Assembly: GCF_026210795.1 (NCBI RefSeq)
Contig: NC_089451.1
Location: 852,001 to 916,000, forward strand
DNA length: 64,000 nt
From: Rhizophagus irregularis
Taxonomy: Eukaryota > Glomeromycota > Glomeromycetes > Glomerales > Glomeraceae
Direction of reading: 5' to 3'
Part shown: one piece after another, positions 36,813-47,647 of the stretch
Layout: every line of letters starts with the position of its first letter
Position numbering within the stretch: position 1 is the stretch's first letter
The notes under the pieces: model-generated
Database searches by the model: none
Told to the model about the DNA's origin: nothing
Seen by the model: the letters and a program-made list of their open reading frames with translations, nothing else
Made by a program: the position numbers and the translations under genes

Positions 36813-39800
36813 TTTCTTTATAGCATGGTTAAGAATCCATTTTATTGGATAATAAATGTATGATGTAATCAATTAAAGTGATCGGCAATTATATTGGACA
36901 CGTTACTTTAAAGAGCAAAAAAAAGTGTGCTTAGTAAAGTCACGCGAAAATGCAAAGTAATAGTACCTAAAATTTTGTGAGAAGGTTTAGTGTTCTATTT
37001 ACTACACTGATCCCAAAATAGTTTTCTCTGATCCCATTTTGGTTTAAACTTTACCTAATAGCAATGGTTAAAGGAAAGTCACGTCAGAATAATGGTCCTT
37101 GTGCTGTATGTGGTCAACAAAATTCCGGAGAAAAATTTAGAAAACTGACTGAAAACTTACTTGCTAAAGCAATAAAAAGTCCTGCTGCTCAACAACTAAC
37201 GCTTAAACTTAACCTTAACGATCAATTATGTCAACTTCATTACAATAATTTCATCGTTTATGATAGAGGAATAATTAAATCACAAAATAAAAGAAAAAAC
37301 ACTGATTTATCATATTATCCAGAAGGAAAACGAAAAATTTCTTTATCACAAGAAAGATATGAACACCTTTTAAATGTAACAAATACTGTAGATGGACTTA
37401 TGCAACAATTAGAAGACTTAGGATCTCAATTAAATCAGATAGAAAAGGCAAGAGAATCAGGTAATTTTTTTTTTTTTTATAAATTTTCAGATTAAAATTA
37501 AATCATTTTATTAAAATATCATTAGAATCAACAAATTTTTCAGAGTTTTTCTCAGACAAAATCGAACGGATTACAAATATTTTATATAAATATTTTCGCG
37601 AAAAAAATTTACCTGTTTGGGATGCAAAAGAATTTGAAGAATTGATTGTAAGTCATGATCCGGGAGTTAAAGGATTTTTTGACATAGTTTTTCAATCTAT
37701 GAATCCTGAAGGTAAAAATCTACAAACACAACAACTATTAAAGCAAAAGGTTATGTTGCTTTTTTATCAAATCGCGGCGATGAGAAATAAACAAGTTAGT
37801 GGCACCAAAACTGCGATTGGATTATTTCTAATTAATTCAGGTGCATCAGTAACTTGCATTAATGCTTTAGCAAATATGGGAATCTGTTCAACATATCAAA
37901 CCTTATACAATAAACTAGAAACTATTGTAAATAATCACCAACATAGCGTGCAAGCATATATTTACAGACAAGTAAGTTAAAAATAGAATTTGTATTTTTT
38001 ATATATGCTCTCAACTAATAAAATAATTCTATAATTTATTTAGCGTAATAAACTTATAATAGGCTGTATTGATGACTATCATAATTTACATAGTACACGA
38101 ATTCCTACTGTAACATCTAAAGATCAGATATCACATATGGCTACTGTGTTATTTAATACTAGCGAAGCATCACCAATTCCTTATTATACTAATAATCATT
38201 TACCTATACATAATCCAAATGGGGTAGATCCATTCATTCTTAAAGAAGCACTGTGGGCTACACATCTTATTTCTTTAGGAAAAAGTTATAATTCGGTTAA
38301 ATTTAACTGGGATAATTATTATGAGGGCGAGTTAATGGAATCATTAACTATACATTCATATGATGCTGATTTATGGGAAAGATATGGTCGAAAATTTGAT
38401 CAAACAAAACTTGTAGACTTATTAGAATTACCATTAAAAAATACTAATAATTATATTCAAGCAATTCAATCGTTTATTGAGTATGTGTTGTGAAATTTAT
38501 TTGTAATGATAAAATTACTTACAATAATTATTTTTTTAAAGATTACCCGAAATAGTAAACTACTTAAGACAATATACCATTCCTATTCCTGCAGATTTTC
38601 CAGGACAATTGTTCATAAGAAGAGCAATTGTTAATATTTTAAAATCGAATAATAATGTCCCAACATCAAATAACATTACACATCTAATTCCCTTTCTCGG
38701 TCCATTACATGTCTCACTTAATAGCCGTGAATCTGTTTTCCTTGTTTTTTGGTCTTTTTTTAATCAATTATATTTAACAATATTTGATGCTAAAAAAAAA
38801 CTTGCATCTAAACCTAAACCTTGGCGTATAAATTTACTAATGTATTTAGCGAATTCAGGATGGAAACTTATAAAACATCTTGTAATAGCAAGGTTTGGTA
38901 ATACAAAGATTACTGGATATAGAACATTTTTTGATTTACTCGATAATCTTATTCCAGCAACGCTAGATATCTATACAGTTCTCTTTCGAAATAACAAATT
39001 TGATGAATATATTGATACGATATATCGTTTATGGTGTATGATGAGGAGATTTCAACGACACAACTATGATAAAATTCTTCTTGCCTTTTTGTCTGATGTA
39101 TATTATTGGAAATCAATAGGCCATCCTATTATTGAATATGTTTGATGAATATATTATTGAAAATTTTCACAGTCTTTTACGAAGACATACCACAGCAAAA
39201 GTTTCTTCAAGTAAATCTCTTCGACGCGATGCCCTTTTCATTGATAACTTCCGAAATGAAAATTTATTTGCTACATCATTTGTACCAAAAAGGGATTATC
39301 CATATAAAAAAAAAGATTTGGATGAAATGATCAAAAGAACTGCTCTTTTTTTGTTAAACTTCTTTGATGAAATTTGGAAAAATGATGGTAAGGTAGAAAA
39401 AAAAATGGAAGGAAAACGAACCAAGAAGCCCTATTATTATTTTACATCTATTCCTACAAGTTTTCCTTTTGGTGCTTTACCTCTTGGATACCATTTTCCT
39501 ATACCCCCGAATATGAAAAAATTTTGTGACAAAAAATTTTGTAAAAAATCAACAAGTGATTCAGAAGGTGAAGTTTTGATATGTGGCCATGCATATCATG
39601 AAGAATGTTTTCAGGTATTAGGTTTAAAGTGTGAACATTGTTATAAATACTTAGATAAATCTATCAATGAATTGACAAATTCATATAACCAAAGATTACA
39701 TTTAGAAGAAGCTCAATTAGAATTGGATATTAATGAAGAAATGGATGAAGATAATTGTGAACTTGAAGAGACTGATGGTTATAAATCGAAAATTGGAACT

Positions 39801-40111
39801 GACTCCGAATTACAAAAAAGAATTTTAGGTATATTAAAAATATTATATTATAATAATATTTTTAATTTCTAAATTCTAACAACTGATATTTCTAGAGTTT
39901 TCAAATCAAACTCTCTCTTTTACAAACTCACATCGAACACTACAAGATATTACTAATCTCTAATATGTATTCATTGTAATAATTATCGTAATACTTATCG
40001 ACTTATCGTAATAAAATCGATTTTTTTAGTTAGAATTTTATTGGCTAAAAAATGTTGATCATCACGTGAAATTAAACCAATAAATGGATTTTTAACCATG
40101 CTTTTCTTTAT
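36813..40111. mobile_element. DNA transposon, 3281 bp, 27-bp TIRs, 9-bp TSD
   Basis: TTTCTTTAT is duplicated at 36813-36821 and 40103-40111. The element (36822-40102) begins AGCATGGTTAAGAATCCATT and ends with the inverse (AATGGATT, TTTAACCATGCT); one mismatch and one indel in about 27 bp. It encodes one transposase on plus. The 9-bp duplication fits MULE-like elements, but the transposase does not look like a standard MULE, so the superfamily is open. It sits inside the microexon array, in the acceptor tract of one unit. Confidence 0.88.
37064..39963 (+). CDS. Putative transposase (five exons, one frameshift)
   Basis: Exons 37064-37460, 37544-37971, 38044-38480, 38542-39828 and 39896-39963 join through GT-AG introns. 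The N-terminus has a zinc-knuckle-like CAVCGQQN with CQLHYNNF; a coiled segment (residues about 95-130) follows. An acidic core reads IIGCIDDYHNLHSTRIPTVT (Asp pair) and IIENFHSLLRRHT (Glu). The C-terminus has a RING-like or treble-clef C-x4-C, CGHAYHEEC, CEHC set. D-D-Y-H-N and E-N-F-H-S recall DUF6589-like transposases of fungi; I am not certain of the name. At about 39130-39145 the reading shifts by one base just before FDEYIIENFHS, so this copy is probably defective. The final exon ends QDITNL. Confidence 0.72.
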
Positions 40112-40148
40112 TTAAAAAATTATTAAATAATCTAGGGAGTAAGTTATT

Positions 40149-40373
40149 GTCCGGAGGACTATATATGTTTATGCACTATGATGATCTATGGAAATAACGT
40201 GTAAATTTTCAATCACGTGAGTTTCTCTGTCCAGGAATTCCAAGGCGTTATGCTGCTAATCAGCAGAAAATTACCGGAATTCCAAGGCGTTATGCTGCTA
40301 ATTAGTAGAATATCGCTACATCTTTATTATTATACCTCGCTCCAGACTTACAACGGTTCCCGTTTCCTAGTTT
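40149..40373. mobile_element. Short non-coding element, copy 1
   Basis: Begins GTCCGGAGGACTATATATG and ends CTCGCTCCAGAC, ACGGTTCCCGTTTCCTAG. It holds two direct copies of GGAATTCCAAGGCGTTATGC. It lies between a GTAAGTTAT donor and TTTAATAATT, a different position in the array unit from copy 2. Confidence 0.65.
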
Positions 40374-40601
40374 AATAATTCCATTATTACTTATTTATAT
40401 AATATTACTAAATTCTTTATTTAAAAAATTATTAAAATAATATAGGGAGTAAGTTATATATTTAATTCTATTATTACTTATTTATATAATTATTACATAT
40501 AATTTTAACTAACTACTTTATTTGTTAAAAAATGATTTTGTAATTTATTTAAGTTGGTAAGTTATAAGTTATTTATTTGATTCTATTATTACTTATTTAT
40601 T

Positions 40602-40835
40602 GTCCGGAGCGAAGCAAAGGACTATATATGTCTACGCACTATGATGATCTATGGAAATAACGTGTAAATTTTCAATCACGTGAGTTTCTCTGTCCAGGAA
40701 TTCCAAGGCGTTATGCTGCTAATCAGCAGAAAATTACCGGAATTCCAAGGCGTTATGCTGCTAATTAGTAGAATATCGCTACATCTTTATTTATTATACC
40801 TCGCTCCGGACTTACAACGGTTCCCGTTTCCTAGT
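40602..40835. mobile_element. Short non-coding element, copy 2
   Basis: Nearly identical to copy 1 but with fuller ends: GTCCGGAGCGA and TCGCTCCGGAC are perfect inverted 11-mers. Same internal direct repeat of GGAATTCCAAGGCGTTATGC. The ORF across it is not coding. Confidence 0.65.
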
Positions 40836-41567
40836 ATAATACTTACATATAACTTAAACTAAATAATTTCTTTATTTAATAGATTGTAAGTTATAAGTTA
40901 TTTATTTAATTCTATTATTACTTATTTATATAATATTTTCATAGTATAATTTAAACTAACCAATTTCTTTATTTAATAGATTGTAAGTTATAAGTTATTT
41001 ACTTAATTATTACTTATTTATATAATATTTACATGTAATTTAAACTAACCAATTTCTTTATTTAATAGATCGTAAGTTATAAGTTATTTATTTAATTCTA
41101 TTATTACTTATTTATATAATATTTACATATAGTACAAATTAACAAATTTCTTTATTTAATAGATTGTAAGTTATGAGTTATTTATTTAATTCTATTATTA
41201 CTTGCTTATATAATATTTAAATATAATTTAAACTAACTAATTTCTTTACTTAATATTTATTTAATAGATCGTAAGTATAAGTTATTTATTTAATTCTATT
41301 ATCACTTATTATATTTTATATCATATATAATTTTAAATAATAATGTAGAGAGTAAGTTATTTATTTAATTCTATTATTACTTATTTATATAATATTTACA
41401 TATAATATAGACTAACTAATTTCTTTATTTAATAGATTGTAAGTTATAAGTTATTTATTTAATTCTATTATTACTTATTTATATAATATTTATATAATTT
41501 AAACTAACTAATTTTTTTATTTAATAGATCGTAAGTTATAAATTATTAATTCTGTCATTACTTACCT

Positions 41568-41619
41568 AAGTGGGATACCACACTATAATATAATTATATT
41601 ATAGTGTGGTATCCCACTT
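41568..41619. other. Perfect 52-bp palindrome
   Basis: Each 26-base arm starts AAGTGGGATACCACACTATA from its own end. The centre is TATAA/TTATA at 41593/41594, with no loop and no mismatch. Each arm contains one unit of the 20-bp iteron that follows, so the palindrome is two iterons head to head. It marks the border of the microexon array and the virus-like module. Confidence 0.95.
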
Positions 41620-41965
41620 GGGCTAGGTTATAGTACCACGCTATAATCTAAATACCATACTATAATCTGAATACCACGTTATATTCTAGATACCACACTA
41701 TAATCCAAATACCACATTATAATCTAAATACTACACTAAAATCTAAATATCACACTATAACCTAAATATCATGTTATAATCTAATTACTACGATCTAATT
41801 ACCACGCTTTAATCTGAATACATAATCTGGCTACCACACTATAATCTACCCTTTTATTTTGATGCTATCTCTATTCACATTCTAGCTATATTTTTATACC
41901 TTTCTTGATATCTGTATTTTTTCTCTTATGTATAATTTTATTACCACGTTATAATCTAAATATCC
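41620..41965 (+). repeat. Iteron array, about 12 units of about 20 bp
   Basis: The consensus TACCACACTATAATCTAAA recurs with point changes, dense to about 41850 and again near 41940. A few degenerate units recur at 48370-48440. With a primase-helicase of the origin-binding type 1.2 kb away, an origin of replication is a reasonable inference; subterminal repeats of a mobile element are the alternative. Confidence 0.75.
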
Positions 41966-42690
41966 CCCACACTTTAACCTAAGTACCTCTCTTTTCTTCC
42001 TTTGTTTCTACTCTATTTGTAATTTAAGTTATATATTGTTGATACTGACCTTTCACGTCTGATTGAATGTCAAATTCTATATTGAAGTACTTACCCTTTG
42101 TGCCTATTTGGTTACCTGTTAAAATGCCAAATTGTGGTAAAAAAAATATAGTGTCGGGTGGCGCAGTAGATCTACGATTAATTTTGGCTGACACTATGCC
42201 ATAATTTCGGCCGATCTTTTGGGCATGTGATTTGAGGATCCAGCCTGGCACCATGCTAGTGACCTGATAGTATCCTGGAACTATCGTGGAACTGTTATGG
42301 AACTGGCAGGGAACTATCAAGGAGCTAGTATAGTCCTATTAATTCACCAGTTCTTTATGCTGGTTTGGATGCCAAATTATTATGCCCAAAGTTCTAACCG
42401 AAATTATGGAATAATGCTGGCCGAATTTATACTGCGCCTTACTGCGCCAGTCACGTGATACTGTTCCGGTGACAGAACACCCTCACATAGTTACGGGCTA
42501 GTGACGGGAATGTTCTGGGAATGTTTCCGGTACCCAATATATATGCATTTGTGTTACATATTTTTTGTATTCATATATTTCTGAAATCTTTCTAGCCCCA
42601 GTCTGGTGGTCCATTGGTTAGTAGAGAATTGGAGGTGTAATCTGTATTATCTTGGTCTGACCCATTTGTTTACCAGCCATTTCGCATCCC
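41966..42690. other. Spacer with dispersed-repeat character
   Basis: The minus-strand ORF 42320-42024 (HAQKIGRNYGIVSAKINRRS; QFGILTGNQIGTKGKY) looks like a translation of a repeat found elsewhere in glomeromycetes, from memory. GGAACTATC/GGAACTGTTATGGAACTGG words repeat at 42270-42320. Not called as a gene. Confidence 0.3.
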
Positions 42691-42699
42691 AACTATTAC

Positions 42700-43090
42700 C
42701 TATTTGTTGCCAGTATATGTATGCCAATTTCGTGTCCGTCGTTAGAGGTGCATTATGTATTATCATGACCAGCCCATTTATACCATACCCGAGTACATGT
42801 CTAGAAAGATGAAGGCTTCTTCCAATATTTTATATAATGATTACGGAGTTACCTTCACTTGTTGATACATATCAGTTGTCTATTTGTTGCCGGTACATGT
42901 ATGCCAATTTCGATTGCCAGTATAGGCGGTATATATTGATTCTGACCAGGCCCAAAATTGTATAGCCAGTTTGCGTTAATGAGGGCCTCACATATCCGAG
43001 TACATACTATCGAGATGAAGCCTTCTTCCAATTTTTTATATAATATTTCCGAAGAAGGCTTCACTTTTTCAGATACATCTGGTTGCCTTT
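42700..43090. repeat. Diverged direct repeat upstream of primase-helicase
   Basis: CTATTTGTTGCCAGTATATG at about 42702 and CTATTTGTTGCCGGTACATG at about 42881 open two units of about 180-200 bp. Both run through ATGCCAATTTCG, CCGAGTACAT and GATGAAG(G/C)CTTCTTCCAAT to CTTCACTT. The second unit carries the perfect hairpin at 43017-43062; the first a degenerate one at 42811-42856. Confidence 0.7.
43017..43062. promoter_or_regulatory. Hairpin 5' of primase-helicase
   Basis: GAAGCCTTCTTC (43017-43028) and GAAGAAGGCTTC (43051-43062) are perfect inverted 12-mers around 22 bases with TATATAATATTT. Same structure at 46810-46854. Could be a transcription signal or a recombination site. Confidence 0.75.
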
Positions 43091-43204
43091 CTTTCACGCC
43101 TTGCCATCTAAGTTTGCTATCACTTCTTTTTTGCAACTATCGAAAAAAATTAATTAAACATTTCCAAAAGTTATAGAGATAGTATAACTTTTCGAACTAG
43201 CATC

Positions 43205-46200
43205 ATGCATACACCAACTATTTCCAACCAAACTGATCGCTCCAGAACCACCCCAGCCCTCCGCTACGATGGCGCCGGCCCCGATAAATACTTAAGTGAC
43301 TCAGATAGCTATAATGATAATGATTCTGATTGCAGATCAGATGATTATAATAACTACGAATCTAATTATGAGTCCAATAATGAAGAAGCTTCCTGCGCTT
43401 CAACCAGCACTACCGAAGCTGTGAAAGAACGAAAGGTTAATGTGACATATACTTTGAGGCAAGAAAACTTCAATGATAAATTTTCCCCTAAGGATTTGCT
43501 AAATGCCATTCGGGGAATTCTCTCATCACCACCTAGAGATATGTCGAATGACAAAGAGTCATTGGATTGCCTCCCAATCTATTCATTCTTATTTCCGAAT
43601 GAAAAAGGCTCTAGCTTGTATAATGCCTATGACCGAAGTGAGGTGGAAGATAAATTAGTTATCAAAATCGATCAAGATGGTGATCATGCCCCCAAATTTT
43701 CTGTTGCCGACGACATTTCTGAAGTATATGGCTTACCTGGGATTCATGAATGTATTAATGGTCAGAAACCTTTAAGAGCCGTGATTGACATAGATGCTTC
43801 GCAAAAAGATATGGAAACAACTGGTGTTAAGGTGCAAGAAGTATTCTTTCAAATTTGCCTATCTTTCATAAGAGTCTTGTATCGAATTCTTGATTGTGAC
43901 TGGAAGGACATTCTCAATGGATTAGTAATCGCTACATCATCAGATCCTAGCAAGTGTAGCTACCATATTTTATATGCTCCAGCTCTTCTTATTGATCATC
44001 ACGAACTTAAGGCATTTACTGAATTAGTATATACCATAACCGGTAAAAAATTTGGCATGTTTATTGATCGGAAATTATCTGGTCACAATTTTAACCTTTG
44101 CCTAATTGGTTCAGCAAAAAAAGGTCGTGTAAAGCGTATTCTTCAATTCTCTCTAGATAATGGCTGGAATGAACTTGATCACGCTAGGGTTCAACCACCT
44201 ACTAGTTTAGGACTTAAAGTAAGACCTCGTATGCTTAGCACAGAAAAAAATAATAATCCGCTAAGATTATCCGTGGGTTTGGATATATTGCAAAAATATG
44301 CAGAACTAGTTTTACAAAAGCATTCTAGCTATCTTAGGGATTGGATTATCGAAGAAAAGGACTCAGAAAACTTCGTATATTTTAACCGAAAAGCTCCACT
44401 AGGATGTCCACTCTGCAAACGTATACATGGCAAGGATCAGCGGTAGTTCGGCCGTGTATGCGCTAGTAGTGGAAGGTTCATCGTAAAATGTTTTCGGCAA
44501 AATAGTGATGAGCGAGGGGTAGTTTTTGAATGTGACCCATTTATTGCAGAAAAAATTCAGCAAGAAAATAAAAAATCTCTGCAATCCTCTCACAAAGTCA
44601 AAGTTCTGGGCTTCCCTAAAGCCTTCGTAAATTTCCCATCTTGGGCTAAGTATAATGAGTCCCTTTCAGCAACAGAAACATATGAGGAGAGATATGTAAG
44701 ACCATTACCGAATGAAGGCGATATCTATGTAGGTTCGCCTTGGGAGACAGGAAAAACATATGTTTTAGAGCATCTTACTATATCTGACGACGTGAATTTG
44801 CTAGTATTATCTACGCGCCACTCTTACTCGAATGCTGTTACTACCAGACTTAATCTTAAGTCATATTGCGATATCGATGGTAATATAAATCTACCCGATC
44901 ACAAAAGGGTAGTATGTCAGATAGAGAGCTTACACCGTATTACTAATAAATGCAAATGCAGTAAAAAATGCAAATGCCCTCCGAGCCAATATGATTTATG
45001 GCTTGATGAAATAGTATCAATAATTGCTCAAGCACAAAGTCGGCTGGCAGGACAATCAATAGAAAAATTGTATAAATTAATCCAAAAGGCTAGGCGCATT
45101 ATTGTTATGGATAATGACCTAACAGACCTCAACATTGAATGGATTAAGGCCCTTCGTAAGAATATACCTTTTTCTATTATTCATAATACTTACCAGCCTC
45201 AGAAAGGTAAGACATTCCGCTTGGCTCCTAATAAAGAAACTGTGTTAGCTGAACTTTGGGATTGGGCTAGGCAAATATCTTCACTACCTTTTGAGAATCG
45301 GAAAAGTGCTTCACTTATCTGCCATCTTAGAAAAGATATACAAGGGATTGTTCATGCCCTTAAGACCGATTTTCCAGAATTGCGAATCAAGGAATATCAT
45401 GGTAAATCTGATCCAGTAGAAAAGGCTCAAGATTTTAGCAATGTAGAAGAATCATGGATCGATGTAGACCTTGTTGCATATACTAGCACTCTAAAAATAG
45501 GGGTATCTTGCATTAATCCTAAGTTTGAACGGGCATTCTGTCTTTTTAATAGCTACATAGAAACAAATGCCGGAACGAATCAAATGCTATTCCGCATGCG
45601 ATATATTAAAGATTATATATGTCATATTGAGCAGAGATCTTCTAACGTTCCAGTCACAGAGAAAGGATTATTCCAATGGTTGTTGAATGCCAAACGCGAA
45701 TGTCTCTCCCGGGAACTTCAGAATAGAGGAATATTTCCAGATATAGATTCTATCATCCGGAATAAGGATGTACCGACTGTTCGATTATGGGTGGCCTATA
45801 TGTTGGAAAAATTCCGTTCCCGGCGCTTATTTGGTTGGAGAATGGTTGATTTTCTTAGAGAAGCAGGTATGATAATTTCCATCATAGAATCCGGCCCTAA
45901 ATCCAATGAAAATACATTATCACAGATAGTAAAGGCAAAATGTTTTGTTGTTAAAGCAGATGAAATATTAGATATAACTAATGCTAATATTCTCGATCGT
46001 GAGACTACCGAATTATTGGAGAATAAACCAAAGAAGACTTTAGAAGAGATGCGCTCTTTAGACCGGCATCATATCGTGGATTGTTATGAGATTTCGCCTG
46101 AATCATTGACCGAGAATTTCATCTCAAAGTATGGGAATTACAATCACATGAAATGGTTTAGGGCTTATAAGCAATTACGATATGCTGGTATTAACAATGA

Positions 46201-46756
46201 AATGGCCGTTGAGGCTATATCCCGTAAAGATTACAGAGAAGATAGGCTCACAACTGCAACCCGGGCTGAGAGGCATCGAATTTGCCTAGAATTATTAAGA
46301 ATTTGCACACCAGCTAGAGATATCGATGATAGAACACGATATAAAGCTGATGAAGTCAAAACGCGTATAGGTTCTCCTGAATCGATATCATATTTCCAGG
46401 GTTTAGTGTCTAAAATGGCTCGAGTGTTTGATAATACTGATGCATCTCGCAGTGCTAATAAATCGGGATTAAAAACGATTCGAGCAAAACTTGGTTTATT
46501 AAATGCATCACTTTACGCAACTTACGGATTAAAATTTAAAGCTATAGATAAGAATCGTAGACATTACCACCTAGTAGGTTCATTCGATAGTAAAGATGCT
46601 CCTAGATTACCTTCATATCAAACGGGTGAAGAAATTTATTGGGAAAATGGGGAAGATATTCGATATGGGTATAGTAAACTTCCACCCGATGAATTAATAG
46701 ATAATTTTACTAGTTCTAGCAAAGTGGGTAATACGCAAATTACAGAAGATATTTAG
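43205..46756 (+). pseudogene. Primase-helicase of virus-like module (AEP primase + origin-binding-type SF2 helicase)
   Basis: N-terminal about 80 aa are acidic and disordered. Then an archaeo-eukaryotic-primase-like core: RAVIDIDASQ (D-x-D, about residues 192-200), ATSSDPSKCSYHILY, and FNLCLIGSAKKGRVKRIL. A zinc site GCPLCKRIHGK follows. The downstream part has a P-loop-like TGKTYVLEHL, LDEIVSIIAQ (DE box) and LKIGVSCINPKFERAFCLF, as in herpesvirus UL9/origin-binding helicases and related giant-virus proteins. Family knowledge: such proteins start replication of large DNA viruses and relatives. The locus is nearly full length, about 1180 codons, and looks lightly broken (about one break). No introns are needed. 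Helicase C-terminal 250 aa are not recognised. Confidence 0.72.
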
Positions 46757-46809
46757 GACTTATTTGATATACTGTATGCTAATACTATTTGATTACGAAT
46801 CAGGTAGGT

Positions 46810-46854
46810 GAAGCCTTCTTCCAAATTTTATATAATATTTCCGAAGAAGGCTTC
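46810..46854. promoter_or_regulatory. Hairpin 3' of primase-helicase
   Basis: GAAGCCTTCTTC (46810-46821) and GAAGAAGGCTTC (46843-46854), perfect inverted 12-mers around ATTTTATATAATATTT. A near copy of the hairpin at 43017, in the same orientation. Confidence 0.75.
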
Positions 46855-47037
46855 ATCTATCAGCATATATTACTAAAAAAATATCTCTATCCTTGCGTCA
46901 CTCCGGCCAGGATACATAGTCACATACTTCTGAAATGCAGGCTTCTGCCAATCTTATATGTCTAATGAATGGAATAAAATTTTTTTTGCTCACTCTAGAC
47001 AATTCAAGGGGTTTCGGGTTGAATTTCGAGCTAACCA

Positions 47038-47520
47038 CTAATCCCCAAATAGACCTAAACCCATATCCTCATCATCCTCATCATCCGACTTGGAAACTGG
47101 AGCTTCATAGATTCTGGGTGGCTCTGGAGTTGAGCCTCTAATTACAACCCTATCACCTAGTACTTCGACCCGGATCGAATCCGCAAATAGTTGTGAAGAA
47201 GCGGAAAATAAGTATTCATGGATCAAAGCACTACGATCATACGACTCGGAAATTGGAGCTTCAGGGATTTCGGGTTGAAGTCCCTTGGACTTATGTTTCT
47301 GCCTCATCCAGTAATTGTGCGAATAAATCTTAGCAGAGTGGCAGAAGCAATACCCTGAATCATTATCAGTATGATATCCACAACCACTAAAAAGGCAGGG
47401 TTTTTTTTTCTGATTTTTTTCATACAATTTTCAGTGTCTATAACACCCGGTGGGGTCACAGCACTTATTTCCACAAATAGTGTTATCTTTCTTAATATGT
47501 GCGCAAGTAAAGCGAGCCAT
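47038..47520 (-). pseudogene. Cys/His-rich small protein in virus-like module
   Basis: ATG at 47520-47518 on minus opens MARFTCAHIKKDNTICGNKC, followed by CCDPTGCYRH and then PCLFSGCGYHTDNDSGYCF and CHS. The repeated C/H spacing suggests two small zinc knuckles. The C-terminal half is acidic (SDDEDDEDMGL). Looks nearly whole, about one break. Function unknown; it lies convergent to the primase-helicase. Confidence 0.5.
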
Positions 47521-47647
47521 GGTCAAAGACGCTAAAGCAAAAGTATTTTAGGATATAAGACCCTCTTTCACTTTTGATTTTATAATAAATATGTATTTAA
47601 ATTAATCGGTATTTTAATGAGATAAATTATCTTTTTATACTAACGCT

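Larger units (their letters stand above)
34640..36821 (+). repeat. Tandem array of intron-like units with three-base microexons, left part
   Basis: Units of about 90-130 bp end in AACTAA, a T/A tract and (T/A)AG, then exactly three bases, then GTAAGT. Three-base sites: 34924 TTC, 35027 TTG, 35151 ATG, 35877 CTC, 36082 ATG, 36170 ATT, 36254 GGT, 36330 ATC, 36425 ATT, 36540 TTG (GC donor), 36637 ATT, 36747 TTG. A larger exon candidate (NIEGLESTEESK reading) lies at about 34772-34808 and, duplicated, at about 35709-35745. The block 34640-35170 is itself repeated at about 35165-36090, the second copy interrupted by nested MITEs. No long ORF covers it. It may be part of one heavily split gene, or an intron-derived satellite. 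Confidence 0.7.
40103..41567 (+). repeat. Tandem array of intron-like units with three-base microexons, right part
   Basis: Continues the pattern beyond the transposon. Three-base sites between AG and GTAAG: 40136 GGA, 40446 GGA, 40554 TTG, 40883 ATT, 40980 ATT, 41069 ATC, 41163 ATT, 41268 ATC, 41349 AGA, 41436 ATT, 41528 ATC. Most units read AAACTAACTAATTTCTTTAT, TTAATAG, three bases, then GTAAGTTATAAGTTATTTAT. Units are 90-110 bp. The array stops 40 bases before the 52-bp palindrome. Confidence 0.7.

Noticed and set aside
40680-40862. ORF with repeated EFQGVMLLIS
   Set aside because: Comes from the internal direct repeat of the short mobile element; copy 1 does not keep the frame.
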